NCBI RefSeq assembly: GCF_020164785.1 | Contig: NZ_JAIUGX010000004.1 | Coordinates: 124,001 to 188,000, forward strand | DNA: 64,000 nt | Direction of reading: 5' to 3' | DNA from: Mesorhizobium sp. ES1-1 | GTDB taxonomy: Bacteria > Pseudomonadota > Alphaproteobacteria > Rhizobiales > Rhizobiaceae | In this document: piece by piece, positions 1 to 8,670 of the stretch | How the letters are laid out: every line of letters starts with the position of its first letter | Position numbering within the stretch: the stretch's first letter is position 1 | Notes under the pieces: model-generated | Seen by the model: only the letters and a program-made list of their open reading frames with translations | What the model was told of the DNA's origin: nothing | The model's database searches: none | Position numbers and translations under genes: made by a program

Positions 1-283
1 GGTCCTGGAACACCGTTGCCACCCCGAGGTCCTGGGCATCGCGCGGGCTGCGGAAGACGACCGGCTTGCCGTCGACCAGGATTTCGCCCTTGGTCGGCCG
101 GTGGACGCCGGAGAGCACCTTGATCAGCGTCGACTTGCCGGCGCCATTGTCGCCGAGCAGGCAGTGAACCTCGCCAGGGTAGACCTTGATGTCGATGTCC
201 TGCAGCGCGCGCACCGAACCGAAGCTGACGGAAACGCCGCGAAGTTCCATGGCGGGATGGATGGTCTGGGCAGACTGGCTCAT
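1..283 (-). CDS. Sugar-type ABC transporter ATP-binding protein (partial, 3' end outside window)
   Basis: This is the first 94 codons of an ABC ATPase that probably energises import by the adjacent permease. Walker A (GDNGAGKST) lies at about residues 44-52 and a Q-loop (VFQD) at residues 91-94, where the window edge cuts the gene. The segment [18 protein letters not shown] is typical of the RbsA/XylG/MglA carbohydrate class. The ATG at 281-283 overlaps the permease stop as ATGA, so the two are translationally coupled. The partial length prevents telling a single from a double ATPase. I am confident of the family; the substrate is unknown. Confidence 0.9.
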   Translation of the reverse strand, partial: MSQSAQTIHPAMELRGVSVSFGSVRALQDIDIKVYPGEVHCLLGDNGAGKSTLIKVLSGVHRPTKGEILVDGKPVVFRSPRDAQDLGVATVFQD

Positions 284-1470
284 TTGCCGCCTCCGCGTCC
301 GAGAGCCTTCAGCCTGATGTAGTTGTTGACCAGAACGGCCATCAGGATGACGATGCCGAGGAACACCTTGAACCAGTCGGTGTCGATGCCGGTATAGAAG
401 ATGCCCATCTGCACCAGGCCGAAGATCAGGGCGCCGAACAGCACGCCGTAGACGGTGCCATAGCCGCCGGTGAGCAGCACGCCACCGATGACGGCGGCGA
501 TGATGGCTTCGAACTCCTTGAGCAGGCCGCGCGTTGTGTCGGCGGAGCCGGCCTCCATAACCTGGATTGTGGCGAGCAGCGTCGCCGCGCAGGCGGTGTA
601 GATGAACAGGCTGATCTTCACGCGGTCGACGGGCACGCCGACATTGCGGGCAGCGTTGAGATCACCGCCGGTGGCGAAGATCCAGTTGCCGTATTTGGTC
701 TGGGTCAGCACATAACCGGCGAGCGCGGTCAGGCCGAGCCACCAGACAATGGACATCGGGATGCCGGCGACGAAGGGAATACCGTCGCTGCGCGTCGCGA
801 TCCAGCCCTGCGAACCCATCCAGTGGAAGAGCCCAGCGAATATGTGCCCGTTGAACAGGGCCGACGTGCCGGGATCCGGCGCGCCGTCGAGAATATAGGG
901 GATCTGCGTGCGGCCGGTGACGGCGCGGGTGATGCCGATCGACAGGCCGCGCAGGATATAAAGCGAGGCCAGGGTGACGATGAAGGAGGGCAGGCGGGTC
1001 TTTACCACGATCAGGCCGTTGACATAGCCGGTGAGGATGGCGACGGCGAAGGCGCAGGCTATGCCGCCCCAGAGCGGCAGCCCCCAGTACTTCACCGTCA
1101 GGCCGATGACGACGCCGGCGAAGCCGACCATCGAGCCGACGGAGAGATCGAATTCGCCGGCGATGATGAGAAGGGCGGCGGCGGTGGCGATGATGCCGAG
1201 TTCCGCCGACAGGGTCAGGAAGGTCATTGACCCTTGCAGCGAGTAGAGGTTCGCCGCGCCCGGCAGCAGCGCAAAGATGATGATTGTGGCCAGGAGCCCG
1301 CCGGCGGCGCCCGCTTCGGGCCGACGCAGCCATTGGGTCAGCCTGCCGGTGCTGGCCAACCGCTCGTCGGCGCCGGCCGCCCGCTTCGAGGTCATGCCGA
1401 AGCGGTCACTGGCCAGAGAGCCGGGAGCCGGTATGTCCGAAGGTATCGCCTTGTCTTCCACGGCAGCCAT
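280..1470 (-). CDS. Sugar-type ABC transporter permease (BPD_transp_2 family)
   Basis: Inner-membrane permease of about 396 residues with many hydrophobic segments and the family hallmark [12 protein letters not shown], as in RbsC/XylH-type proteins. I start it at the ATG at 1468-1470, because GGGGAG lies four bases upstream. An in-frame ATG ten codons further out (1500) has no comparable ribosome-binding site. It sits between the binding protein (1554-2522) and the ATPase (overlapping by ATGA), so the three form one importer. A hydrophilic N-terminal stretch of about 45 residues precedes the first membrane helix, which is long for this family. The substrate is not shown by the sequence; the ChbG deacetylase upstream suggests an acetylated amino sugar or similar. 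Confidence 0.9.
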   Translation of the reverse strand: MAAVEDKAIPSDIPAPGSLASDRFGMTSKRAAGADERLASTGRLTQWLRRPEAGAAGGLLATIIIFALLPGAANLYSLQGSMTFLTLSAELGIIATAAALLIIAGEFDLSVGSMVGFAGVVIGLTVKYWGLPLWGGIACAFAVAILTGYVNGLIVVKTRLPSFIVTLASLYILRGLSIGITRAVTGRTQIPYILDGAPDPGTSALFNGHIFAGLFHWMGSQGWIATRSDGIPFVAGIPMSIVWWLGLTALAGYVLTQTKYGNWIFATGGDLNAARNVGVPVDRVKISLFIYTACAATLLATIQVMEAGSADTTRGLLKEFEAIIAAVIGGVLLTGGYGTVYGVLFGALIFGLVQMGIFYTGIDTDWFKVFLGIVILMAVLVNNYIRLKALGRGGGK

Positions 1471-1553
1471 TAGGCTCCCCAATCGCTTACTGCGCAACAT
1501 CGATCAGACACCCCGGGGAGGGGCTCGCGCGCGCCCCCAGGGTCTCTCTCCGG

Positions 1554-2522
1554 CTAGCGAATGCCGTCCTTGGCCAGCGCCAGGATCGCCTTGGCCTTGT
1601 CGGGCGTGTCGATGAACAGCGGGCCGGTGTAGGAATTGTTCTGCGGCCAGAAGCCATGCGTTGCCTGTTCGACCAGGTAGATGACCGGCAGGTAGCCCAT
1701 CAGATATTGCTGGGCGTCCATGCCGAAACCCATTTCGCCGGCGACCACCGAATCCAGGACCTCGGGGCTGATGTCGAATGTGTAGAGCTTGATCTTGCCG
1801 AACAGCTCGTGATCACGGAAAAACGGGATCAGTGGATTGGCGGCGGTGGCACCGAGGGCAAAGACGGCCTGGGTGTCGGGATGCGCCGACAGATAGGCCT
1901 CGGTGCGGCGCTGGATATCGGCTGGATCGGGTGAGACGGTCAGAACCTCGGCGGCGCCGCCGGCCGCCTTCAGACCATCATTGACGCCCTGGCAGCGCTG
2001 GTCGAGGCTGACATTGCCGACCTCGTGGTTGATGCAGACGACCTTGAGCGTGCCTTCCTTGGCCAGCCGAGTTCCCGCCTTCTTGCCGGACTCATATTCC
2101 GAAACCGTGCCGACATAGAGCGACGTGCCGAGTTCGGCGCCTTCCTTCTCGCCCGAATCCAGCACGACCATCGGGATGTTGGCGGCAAGTGCGGCCTTGA
2201 CCGATTTGCCGAGCGCGTTTGCGTCGGCGATCGACACGGCGATGCCGTCCGGCTTGGTGGCGACCGCGGCGTCCAGCAGCCGGGCCTGTTCGACGACGTC
2301 GAACACCTGCGGCGCGTAATATTCGACCTTGGCGCCGGTAAGCGCCGCCGCGTCGTCGACCCCGCGCTTGACCACCGACCAGTATGGGTCCGATGCCGAT
2401 CCATGCACGACGAAAGTGATGCGGACGTCTTTCGGGTCTTTCAGCCCGGCGGCCTGCGCAATGCCGGCGAGCACGCCCACAGAGACGACAGCGCCGAGCG
2501 CCATTTTCAATATTGTCTTCAT
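1554..2522 (-). CDS. Sugar-type ABC transporter periplasmic substrate-binding protein
   Basis: 322-residue exported protein of the Peripla_BP_4 (ribose-binding) type. It has a cleavable signal peptide (MKTILKMALGAVVSVG... ending near AQA, about residue 24). The mature start VRITFVVHGSASDPYWSVV matches the first strand and sugar-contacting loop of the family, and later segments (KPDGIAVSI, PMVVLDSG) match the following strands. It lies 83 bases upstream of the permease start and 88 bases downstream of the ChbG stop on the same strand, so it is probably co-transcribed with both. The ligand cannot be read from the sequence; a cyclitol, sugar or amino sugar is possible. Confidence 0.9.
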   Translation of the reverse strand: MKTILKMALGAVVSVGVLAGIAQAAGLKDPKDVRITFVVHGSASDPYWSVVKRGVDDAAALTGAKVEYYAPQVFDVVEQARLLDAAVATKPDGIAVSIADANALGKSVKAALAANIPMVVLDSGEKEGAELGTSLYVGTVSEYESGKKAGTRLAKEGTLKVVCINHEVGNVSLDQRCQGVNDGLKAAGGAAEVLTVSPDPADIQRRTEAYLSAHPDTQAVFALGATAANPLIPFFRDHELFGKIKLYTFDISPEVLDSVVAGEMGFGMDAQQYLMGYLPVIYLVEQATHGFWPQNNSYTGPLFIDTPDKAKAILALAKDGIR

Positions 2523-2610
2523 TTCAGTCTCCCATTGCCGTTGCGGTGCAAAAGCCCGTCATGGACAGGCTCTCGTTCTCCTCTTGGCGTGCGCCGCTCG
2601 CGGTGAGCGG

Positions 2611-3573
2611 TCACGTCGCGGATCGGGCGGCCGCTTTGCGGGCCTTTGCCGATGCCGATTGGTGTGCGTCGGCCGCGTTGCCGGGGCCGGTCGATTTCGC
2701 AAGCGCCGCGCGAAGCTCCTCGCGCAACGGCCTCATGCCGATGATGTCGATATCCTGGGCGCGGAGCCAGTCGCGGAACCCCTGGTCCCGGAACAATTCA
2801 TATTCCTCGGTGCGGATATAGGCGGAACGCGGTTCGATCAGTTCAAGCTCACCAGGCGCATTGAAGTGCAGGCAAAAGAACGTCAGCCCGTCACGCACGC
2901 CCTCGACCAGGGCTTTATAAGCCGGTTCGACCGGCCGCGAGCGGGGCCGGCTCCAAGTCGTCTGGATGGCGGCGTCGAAAATGACGAAGCCCTCGGCGCG
3001 TGCCTGCGCGACGCCTGTCTGGAACGCCTGTTCAGTGACGCCGACCAGATTGTCGTTGGGCGAATAGGCCGACAGGGACTTGGTCAGCAGGATGGGGAGG
3101 CGATATTCCAGGCCGAGCCTGATATAGATATCGCAAAATTCCGGCGACAGCGCGGCGCCCATATGCGCGTCGAGGTGGGTGACATCGATGCCGGCGCGAT
3201 AGGCGGCGTCGATCTGTGCGCGCAATTCGGTCTCGACCGCCTGCGGCGCGGCCTTGCGGCGGGTGGTCGCGACATCGGGCCAGAAATAGCCGAGCTCGTC
3301 GGTCAGGCCCGCCGCGCGGGACGGAGAGGTCAGCGGTCGCCATTTATAGTGCTGCTTCTCGCTGTTGAGCGTAAGGTGGACGCCGAGATCGATAGCAGGA
3401 TCCGCGGCGGCCGCCTCGGCCATCTCGAGAAACCAGGGACAAGGCACCATCACCGCGCCGGAACTGCAGACGCCCAGCGCCGTCAGTTCGAGGAAAGCGC
3501 TATTTGCGCCGTGGCACATGCCGACATCGTCTTCATGCAGGACAATGCGGCGACGGGGAGCGGCGGTGTTCAT
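2611..3573 (-). CDS. ChbG/YdjC-family carbohydrate deacetylase
   Basis: About 320 residues of the YdjC/ChbG fold, metal-dependent enzymes that remove acetyl groups from N-acetylated sugars. Likely metal ligands are in LHEDDVGMCHGAN (residues 12-24), DLGVHLTLNSE and VTHLDAHMG, the Asp-His-His arrangement of the family. I start at the ATG at 3571-3573 (MNTAAPRRRIVLHEDD); the longer frame adds 36 residues with no homology-like features. The Ala/Lys-rich C-terminal tail is probably disordered. It is the first gene of the minus-strand operon with the sugar ABC importer, so it probably deacetylates the imported compound in the cytoplasm. Members range from chitooligosaccharide to uncharacterised substrates, so the exact target is open. 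Confidence 0.85.
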   Translation of the reverse strand: MNTAAPRRRIVLHEDDVGMCHGANSAFLELTALGVCSSGAVMVPCPWFLEMAEAAAADPAIDLGVHLTLNSEKQHYKWRPLTSPSRAAGLTDELGYFWPDVATTRRKAAPQAVETELRAQIDAAYRAGIDVTHLDAHMGAALSPEFCDIYIRLGLEYRLPILLTKSLSAYSPNDNLVGVTEQAFQTGVAQARAEGFVIFDAAIQTTWSRPRSRPVEPAYKALVEGVRDGLTFFCLHFNAPGELELIEPRSAYIRTEEYELFRDQGFRDWLRAQDIDIIGMRPLREELRAALAKSTGPGNAADAHQSASAKARKAAARSAT

Positions 3574-3893
3574 GAACGGCGGTCTTCCCGGCTGAGGGCC
3601 GGCCGCGAGGGTCTTCCAAAGTGTGTTCCGTGATGCATGGAACCCGACCGTTTGCCCAACTGGACGCGATGGAACGCCCAAACCGGCCGTTCCGACAGAG
3701 CCACTTTTTCGGAATCGGATGGGTACGATTTTTCCAACGAGCGGCTAATTGGAATGGTGATTTCATTTGCCGCCAGTCGAACCCGGCGGGGTACGTGGCT
3801 ATTGGATGGCTTGGTCCGATCAAGGCGGAGTGGTTCTTTCAAACAGGGCGGGCAAGCATACAGGGTGAGCACCATCGAACAAGGGAGACCGCC
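3574..3893. promoter_or_regulatory. Divergent promoter region between the deacetylase/ABC operon and the aminotransferase
   Basis: 320 bases with no supported gene separate two divergently transcribed units, so both promoters must lie here. The AT-richer part (about 3700-3775) contains an inverted repeat TTCCAA...TTGGAA (3732-3737 and 3749-3754, 11-base spacer), a possible operator. The aminotransferase has a good ribosome-binding site (AAGGGAGA) just before 3894. Confidence 0.5.
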
Positions 3894-5138
3894 ATGTACA
3901 GTGCCGGTGAGGAAGAGATCGAAGCTATCGCCAGGGTGATCCGCTCGGGCGCACTGTTTCGCTATGGCGAGGACAGCGAGTGCGACCGCTTCGAGGGCCG
4001 CTATGCCCGTCATCTCGGCGTCGAACATTTCGCGCTCGCCGCCAGCGGCACCTATGGGCTTGCCGCCGGGCTGATCGGCCTCGGCGTCGGCCCCGGCGAC
4101 GAGGTGCTGGTTCCGGCGCACACCTATATGGCGACGGCGACCGCGGTACTGTCAGTCGGGGCCATTCCAGTCATCGTCGACATAGACGAGAGCCTGACCA
4201 TAGATCCCGCTGCCTTGCGCGATGCCATCGGCCCGCGCACCAGGGCGGTGATCCCGGTGCATATGTGGGGCGCGGCCTGCAACATGAACGCGATCATGGA
4301 GATCTCGGCCAAGCGCGGCCTGCTGGTGCTGGAAGATGTCTGTCAGGGCATTGGCGGCGGGTACCACGGGCGCAAGCTCGGCTCGATCGGCCACGTCGGC
4401 GCCTACTCCTTCAACTATTTCAAGAATATGACCTCGGGCGAGGGCGGCGGCATCGCCACCAGCGATCCGAAAGTGGCGGAACGCGCGCGCTGTGCGATCG
4501 ACCCCTGCCATTTCTACTGGCAGGGGCGCAGCGACAGCATCAAGCCGTTCGCCGGCATCGGCGCTCGCGCCTCCGAATTGATGGGAGCCATGCTCAATGT
4601 TCAGTTGGACAGGCTCGACGGCATCATCGAGGCGATGCGAGCGGAGAAGAAGAAGGTGTTGGCGGGCACACGGCATCTCGGCAATCTCGGCCTGATACCG
4701 TCGCCGATGAACAGCCCGGATGATGATTGCGCGGCGCAGGTTATGTATCTGTTGCCGAGCGAGCAGGCGGCCCGCACATTCTCGGCGACCATTCCAAGCG
4801 TCATTGCCGGCAAGACCGGCCGCCATAATTTCACCCAGTGGGACCAGGTGCTGATGCATGAGGGCGCGCATCATCCGGCGCTCAATCCCTACACGCTGCC
4901 GGAGAACAAGGGGCTACGGCTGGATTATGCCGACGACCTCGGTAAGAGGTCGCTCGACATCCTCAACCGCACGGTCATGATCGCCATGAACCCGGCGCAT
5001 GGTGGTGCCGAGATCGACGACATGATCCACAACATCGATGCGGCGGCGCGGGTAGCTCTCGAACATGCGTCGCTGGACGAGGTCGAGCTGCGCAAGGCGG
5101 CGCCCGTGGATCTGCAAAAGTTCGACAGCGTCAACTGA
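3894..5138 (+). CDS. DegT/DnrJ/EryC1/StrS-family PLP-dependent aminotransferase
   Basis: 414-residue sugar/cyclitol-type aminotransferase (fold type I). The PLP lysine is Lys177 in SFNYFKNMTSGEGG, the PLP-stacking and Asp region is LLVLEDVCQ (143-151), and the phosphate-binding AASGTYGL lies at 49-56. The start at 3894 follows AAGGGAGACCGCC; upstream in-frame codons are not protein-like. The family makes or breaks C-N bonds on keto-sugars, keto-cyclitols and similar compounds, and includes scyllo-inosose aminotransferases. It is divergent from the ChbG/ABC operon and near an IolE-like gene, which suggests catabolism of an amino sugar or aminocyclitol rather than antibiotic or O-antigen synthesis, since no biosynthetic partners are present. 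That role is inference. Confidence 0.9.
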   Translation: MYSAGEEEIEAIARVIRSGALFRYGEDSECDRFEGRYARHLGVEHFALAASGTYGLAAGLIGLGVGPGDEVLVPAHTYMATATAVLSVGAIPVIVDIDESLTIDPAALRDAIGPRTRAVIPVHMWGAACNMNAIMEISAKRGLLVLEDVCQGIGGGYHGRKLGSIGHVGAYSFNYFKNMTSGEGGGIATSDPKVAERARCAIDPCHFYWQGRSDSIKPFAGIGARASELMGAMLNVQLDRLDGIIEAMRAEKKKVLAGTRHLGNLGLIPSPMNSPDDDCAAQVMYLLPSEQAARTFSATIPSVIAGKTGRHNFTQWDQVLMHEGAHHPALNPYTLPENKGLRLDYADDLGKRSLDILNRTVMIAMNPAHGGAEIDDMIHNIDAAARVALEHASLDEVELRKAAPVDLQKFDSVN

Positions 5139-5153
5139 GCGTGCGCGGATCGG

Positions 5154-5173
5154 GGGCGGAGCGGTCACCGCCC
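5154..5173. terminator. GC-rich hairpin between convergent genes
   Basis: GGGCGG and CCGCCC arms (5154-5159, 5168-5173) with an 8-base loop lie between the aminotransferase stop and the ProC-like stop, which face each other. It may serve both directions; there is no clear T-run, so termination is only inferred. Confidence 0.35.
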
Positions 5174-5210
5174 TGAAAGCTTGTGCTGGGTCAAGCGTCC
5201 GAGATGATGT

Positions 5211-6005
5211 TCAATCAGAGTTACCCATCGCAATCGACTTCTTGAACGCCGCCGCCAGTCCGTTCGCCACCGCCTGCTCGAAACCGGCTTGCCGCATGGT
5301 CTCGATCGCGGCGGCGGTGGTGCCGCGATAGTCGAGGAAAGCATGCACCGTTTCGGCAGGTGAGGCATCTCGCGCTTCGAGCAGCCGCCCGCTTCCGGTG
5401 AGCACCGTGTTGACGGCGCGCCGCGCGATTTCGGGCGCTAGGCCGAAGGCGACCGCGTCACGCATCATGGCGTGCGCCAGCAGGGCAGGGAAGGCGGGAC
5501 CCGAGCCGGTAAGTCCGGTGAGGTAATCGATGTCGCGCTCGCTGCCGACCTCATCCTGCACACCGGAGGCATCGAAGATGGCGCGGGTGAAGTCACGATC
5601 GGCTTGTGTGGCATTGTCGCTGGCGATCCATGGCGTGTAGGAGTTCGCCACTTCGGCAGCGGCGTTCGGCAGCGAGCGCACGACGCGCGAGGTGGCGTGC
5701 TTCTCGCCGATCGCGGCGAGGCGGATGCCGGCCATGACCGAAATCACCAATTTGTCCCTGGCGTTTAGATCGAGGGAAGGCCAGTCCTCAGGCCGTACCG
5801 AGATGAGGATGACATCGCAACGATCGGCGAGCATCTGGTTGTCGGTGGTCCATAAGGCGCTGGAAAAGCGGTCCGGCTTGTTGCGCCGGTAAGAGAGCGT
5901 GAGATTTTCCGCCCGCACGGTTCCGGCTGCCAAAGCCGCGCCGGCAATTGCTCCGCCCAGCCAGCCTGCGCCACCGACAATGCCAAGCTTGAACGAAGCG
6001 CCCAT
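5211..6005 (-). CDS. Pyrroline-5-carboxylate reductase-like NAD(P)-dependent oxidoreductase
   Basis: 264 residues with the ProC layout: an N-terminal Rossmann fold (LGIVGGAGWLGGAIAG, about residues 7-22) and a C-terminal helical dimerisation domain with GLTGSGPAF, the conserved substrate-binding loop. ProC reduces pyrroline-5-carboxylate to proline. Here the usual G-x-G-N-M-G is altered (GGAGWLGGA), so this may be a paralogue acting on another cyclic imine. The start at 6003-6005 is set by GGAGGT seven bases upstream; the longer frame is a shadow. It is convergent with the aminotransferase and divergent from the AHSA1 gene. Proline synthesis is the default reading, but the neighbours suggest a catabolic variant. 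Confidence 0.8.
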   Translation of the reverse strand: MGASFKLGIVGGAGWLGGAIAGAALAAGTVRAENLTLSYRRNKPDRFSSALWTTDNQMLADRCDVILISVRPEDWPSLDLNARDKLVISVMAGIRLAAIGEKHATSRVVRSLPNAAAEVANSYTPWIASDNATQADRDFTRAIFDASGVQDEVGSERDIDYLTGLTGSGPAFPALLAHAMMRDAVAFGLAPEIARRAVNTVLTGSGRLLEARDASPAETVHAFLDYRGTTAAAIETMRQAGFEQAVANGLAAAFKKSIAMGNSD

Positions 6006-6206
6006 ACGCGTACCTCCATTATTCGCGTCAAGGTGCGGGAGGCCGGGTCCGTGTCCAGCGCCCCGGCAATGCGCACGCGTTGTTCTTTCCCGGGCGCTGT
6101 CGTAGCAAAAGAACGCCGCCGGCAAAAAACCGACGAGCCGATGTCGGATCGGGCCGGCACCGCCCGTCCTTGGGGCATCTTCCAGGCACTGAAGAGGAGT
6201 ATCGAA

Positions 6207-6650
6207 ATGCCCGGCACTGTACGTCTGCATCGCGTCCTGACCACCAGCCCGGAAAAGGTCTACCGTGCGTTTATCGAGGCCGACGCGCTGGCTAAATGGC
6301 TGCCGCCAAATGGCTTCACTTGCACCGTCCATCATCTGGAGGCCAAGGTTGGCGGCACCTTCAAAATGTCGTTCCGCAACTTCACCAATGGCGGCAGCCA
6401 CTCGTTTGGCGGAGAGTATCTCGAGCTCGTCCCCGGCGAATTGCTGCGCTACACCGACAGGTTCGACGATCCCAATCTGCCTGGCGAGATCGAGGTAACT
6501 GTCGTCCTAAAGAAGGTCTCCGTCGGCACGGAGGTCGATATAACGCAAGCCGGGATCCCGGATGTCATTCCGGTGGAGGCCTGCTATCTCGGCTGGCAGG
6601 AATCGCTGCGGAACCTGGCCAAACTCGTCGAACCGGAAATCAACCAGTAG
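6207..6650 (+). CDS. SRPBCC/AHSA1-family protein
   Basis: 147-residue START-like domain protein of the AHSA1 (activator of Hsp90 ATPase homologue 1-like) group. Typical segments are VLTTSPEKVYRAFIEADALAKWLPP at the N-terminus, GGTFKMSF in the middle and a C-terminal helix with CYLGWQESLRNLAKLVE. These cytosolic proteins have a hydrophobic cavity; most bacterial members have no known ligand. The start at 6207 follows GAGGAG. It is a single-gene unit, divergent from the ProC-like gene and convergent with the MocR-type regulator. I cannot assign a ligand. Confidence 0.85.
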   Translation: MPGTVRLHRVLTTSPEKVYRAFIEADALAKWLPPNGFTCTVHHLEAKVGGTFKMSFRNFTNGGSHSFGGEYLELVPGELLRYTDRFDDPNLPGEIEVTVVLKKVSVGTEVDITQAGIPDVIPVEACYLGWQESLRNLAKLVEPEINQ

Positions 6651-6660
6651 CTCCCACTTC

Positions 6661-6713
6661 CGCCAAGGGCTCTTGCATGAACGCACCGGCAGCTATGCCG
6701 GGAGCCCTTGGCG
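6661..6713. terminator. Nested palindromic hairpin between convergent genes
   Basis: Perfect 12-bp arms CGCCAAGGGCTC (6661-6672) and GAGCCCTTGGCG (6702-6713) enclose a second perfect hairpin CCGGCA-GCTA-TGCCGG (6686-6701). The element fills almost the whole gap between the AHSA1 stop and the MocR-regulator stop, so it is probably a bidirectional terminator. Confidence 0.6.
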
Positions 6714-8168
6714 CTAGCTTCTGTCCAGCCTGATGAACGCGGCGCGCAGGGCCAGGACGGCGCGCAGGATCTGGCGTTCGTCCATCGCCGCATAGCCAAG
6801 CAGCAGTCCGTTCTCCGGTTCGCTGGAATGGTAGTTGATGGAAATGCCCTGGACGTCCAGCCCTTCCTTGAGCGCGGCGGCGACAACATCCCCGTCCTTA
6901 TATGGCCGTGTAAAGCTCGCCAGCAGTTGCATGCCGGAATCGTTCTCCGTCACCGTCAGCCACTCGGACAGATGGTCCTGGCAGAGCTTGACGAAATTCG
7001 CCTGGCGGCGCGCATAGAGCCGGCGCATCCGCTTCAGATGGGTGGCGAAATAGCCCTGGGTGATGAAGTCGTTGACGGTCGCCTGCAGGATGAGCGGCGC
7101 GAACTGGCCGGTGATGCTGACCGCCCTGTCGAACGGAACCGACAGTTCGCGCGGCACGATCAGATAACCGATGCGCAGGGCAGGGATCAAAGTCTTGCCG
7201 AAACTGCCGATATAGACGACGCGGTCGGCGTGATCGAGGCCGCGCAGCGCCGGCACCGGGCGGCCGCGATACCGGTATTCGCCGTCATAGTCGTCCTCGA
7301 CGACCCAGGCGCCGTGGCGCTCGGCGATGTCGAGCAGCTGCAGCCTCTCCTCAATGCGCATGATTGTGCCGAAGGGCCACTGGCACGACGGCGTCACATA
7401 GATCAGCCGGGGCGGCGGCAGGGCCGGGTCGGAAAGATGCCAACCACGCCGGTCCACTTTCAGCGGTGCCAGCTTGGCGCCGCTAGCCAGGAACGCGCTC
7501 TTGGCGCCGAGATAGCCTGGCTCCTCCATCCAGACATGATCGCCCTCATCCATCAGAACGCGCGACGCGAGGTCAAGTGCTGCCTGGGCGCCGGTAACGA
7601 TGATCACCTGGTCGGCGGTGCAGTTGATCCCGCGCGACAGGCTGATGGTCGAAGCAATGGCCTGCCGCAGGCCGGGATGACCGGCGAAGGACAGGTAGCC
7701 GAGCAGGCTCTCGTCGCGGCTGCGCGCATTGCGCACCAGAAGGCTCGACCAGATGCTGAAGGGAAAGGACGCCGTTTCTGGGACACCTGGATGAAAGTTG
7801 ATGACGCCGGCATTGCGCGGCGGCTGCGGCCCGTTGACGATGGTCTGGCCGCGCCGCGACAGTTTTTGCGGAGCGCCGAGCCCGGCTCGCAGCGAGACCA
7901 GCGGGCGGTCGCGCTGGATCGGCGCGACCCAGGTCCCCGAACCGGCACGCGCCTCGATGAAGCCCTCGGCGAGGAGTTGGTCGTAGGCGGCGATCACCGT
8001 GTTACGGCCGACCTTCAAATCCTCGGCCAGCGAGCGCGTCGATGGCAAAAGCGTGTTCTGCGGTATCTGGCCATCGAGGATGAAACGTCGCAACGCCCCG
8101 TAGATCTGCCGATGCATCGGCTCGTCCGACGCGCGGTCTACCGACATGATGTCGAGGGAAAGTCGCAT
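6714..8168 (-). CDS. MocR-type transcriptional regulator (GntR HTH fused to aminotransferase domain)
   Basis: 484 residues. An N-terminal GntR winged helix (about 15-80; LPSTRSLAEDLKVGRNTV) is followed by a linker and a fold-type-I aminotransferase-like domain. That domain carries the PLP site: EDDYDGEYRY at 291-300 and Lys325 in GSFGKTLIP. MocR proteins bind PLP and often control vitamin B6, GABA, taurine or amino-compound genes; the group is named after a rhizopine (inosamine) catabolism regulator of Sinorhizobium. It could control the neighbouring aminotransferase and ABC operon, or itself. It lies downstream of the small LacI-type HTH gene (108-base gap, same strand). Its effector cannot be read from the sequence. 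Confidence 0.9.
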   Translation of the reverse strand: MRLSLDIMSVDRASDEPMHRQIYGALRRFILDGQIPQNTLLPSTRSLAEDLKVGRNTVIAAYDQLLAEGFIEARAGSGTWVAPIQRDRPLVSLRAGLGAPQKLSRRGQTIVNGPQPPRNAGVINFHPGVPETASFPFSIWSSLLVRNARSRDESLLGYLSFAGHPGLRQAIASTISLSRGINCTADQVIIVTGAQAALDLASRVLMDEGDHVWMEEPGYLGAKSAFLASGAKLAPLKVDRRGWHLSDPALPPPRLIYVTPSCQWPFGTIMRIEERLQLLDIAERHGAWVVEDDYDGEYRYRGRPVPALRGLDHADRVVYIGSFGKTLIPALRIGYLIVPRELSVPFDRAVSITGQFAPLILQATVNDFITQGYFATHLKRMRRLYARRQANFVKLCQDHLSEWLTVTENDSGMQLLASFTRPYKDGDVVAAALKEGLDVQGISINYHSSEPENGLLLGYAAMDERQILRAVLALRAAFIRLDRS

Positions 8169-8276
8169 GCAGCCGGTCTAGATCATGACGAGGATTGGCG
8201 GGAGCATCGTCCGGATCCATCTCTATTTCGGCCCATGAACCTTTCCGAAAGCCGGCCTCCAATTCCCGGTATCATG

Positions 8277-8483
8277 TCACCCCTCGACATAACGCGCCGC
8301 GCGGGCGATCTTTTCCTCGTTGAGGCGGCAGACCGTGTCGAGCACCAGCCGCCTCGTCTCGGGCCGGATCTCGCGGCTGTTCTTCAGGGCGCGGTGGACG
8401 GTCGCTGCCCCGAGTTTGGCGTGGTCGGCGATCTCTCGGATCGTGCACAGCCGTTCCACGCCTAGCGCTTCCTCGAAAGCCAT
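8277..8483 (-). CDS. Free-standing LacI-type helix-turn-helix protein, 68 aa
   Basis: A very short protein: TIREIADHAKLGAATVHRAL reads as the DNA-binding helix-turn-helix of a LacI-family repressor, followed by PETRRLVLDTVCRLNEE as the third helix and hinge start. No sugar-binding domain follows: the frame stops at 8277 and the next gene begins only 108 bases on. The start is the ATG at 8481-8483, preceded by AAGGAG five to six bases upstream; an ATG six codons earlier lacks such a site. It may be a truncated repressor, a stand-alone DNA-binding protein, or a dominant-negative partner. The good ribosome-binding site argues that it is expressed. Confidence 0.65.
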   Translation of the reverse strand: MAFEEALGVERLCTIREIADHAKLGAATVHRALKNSREIRPETRRLVLDTVCRLNEEKIARAARYVEG

Positions 8484-8561
8484 GTCCACTCCTTCATCCA
8501 CATCAAGGCACGGCTGGCGGCCGGTCTCAAGGCCGAAAGCAGAAGGGCCGGAACGATGTCC

Positions 8562-8601
8562 GCGATCCGCACCGCACAGGGAGAAGTGCGGCGCGGATCG
8601 C
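8562..8601. repeat. Long GC-rich inverted repeat (16-bp arms, one mismatch)
   Basis: Arms at 8562-8577 and 8586-8601 (GCGATCCGCACCGCAC and GTGCGGCGCGGATCGC) with an 8-base loop. It lies about 70 bases after the IolE-like stop and before the LacI-HTH start. There is no T-run, so it may be an RNA-stabilising or Rho-linked structure rather than a simple terminator. Confidence 0.55.
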
Positions 8602-8670
8602 CGGGCGCTTTCGCGTCGCTACCCCCGCCTCGGCGCGCGCCCGATTGGTCACCATGCGCCCTTGCGCCGG

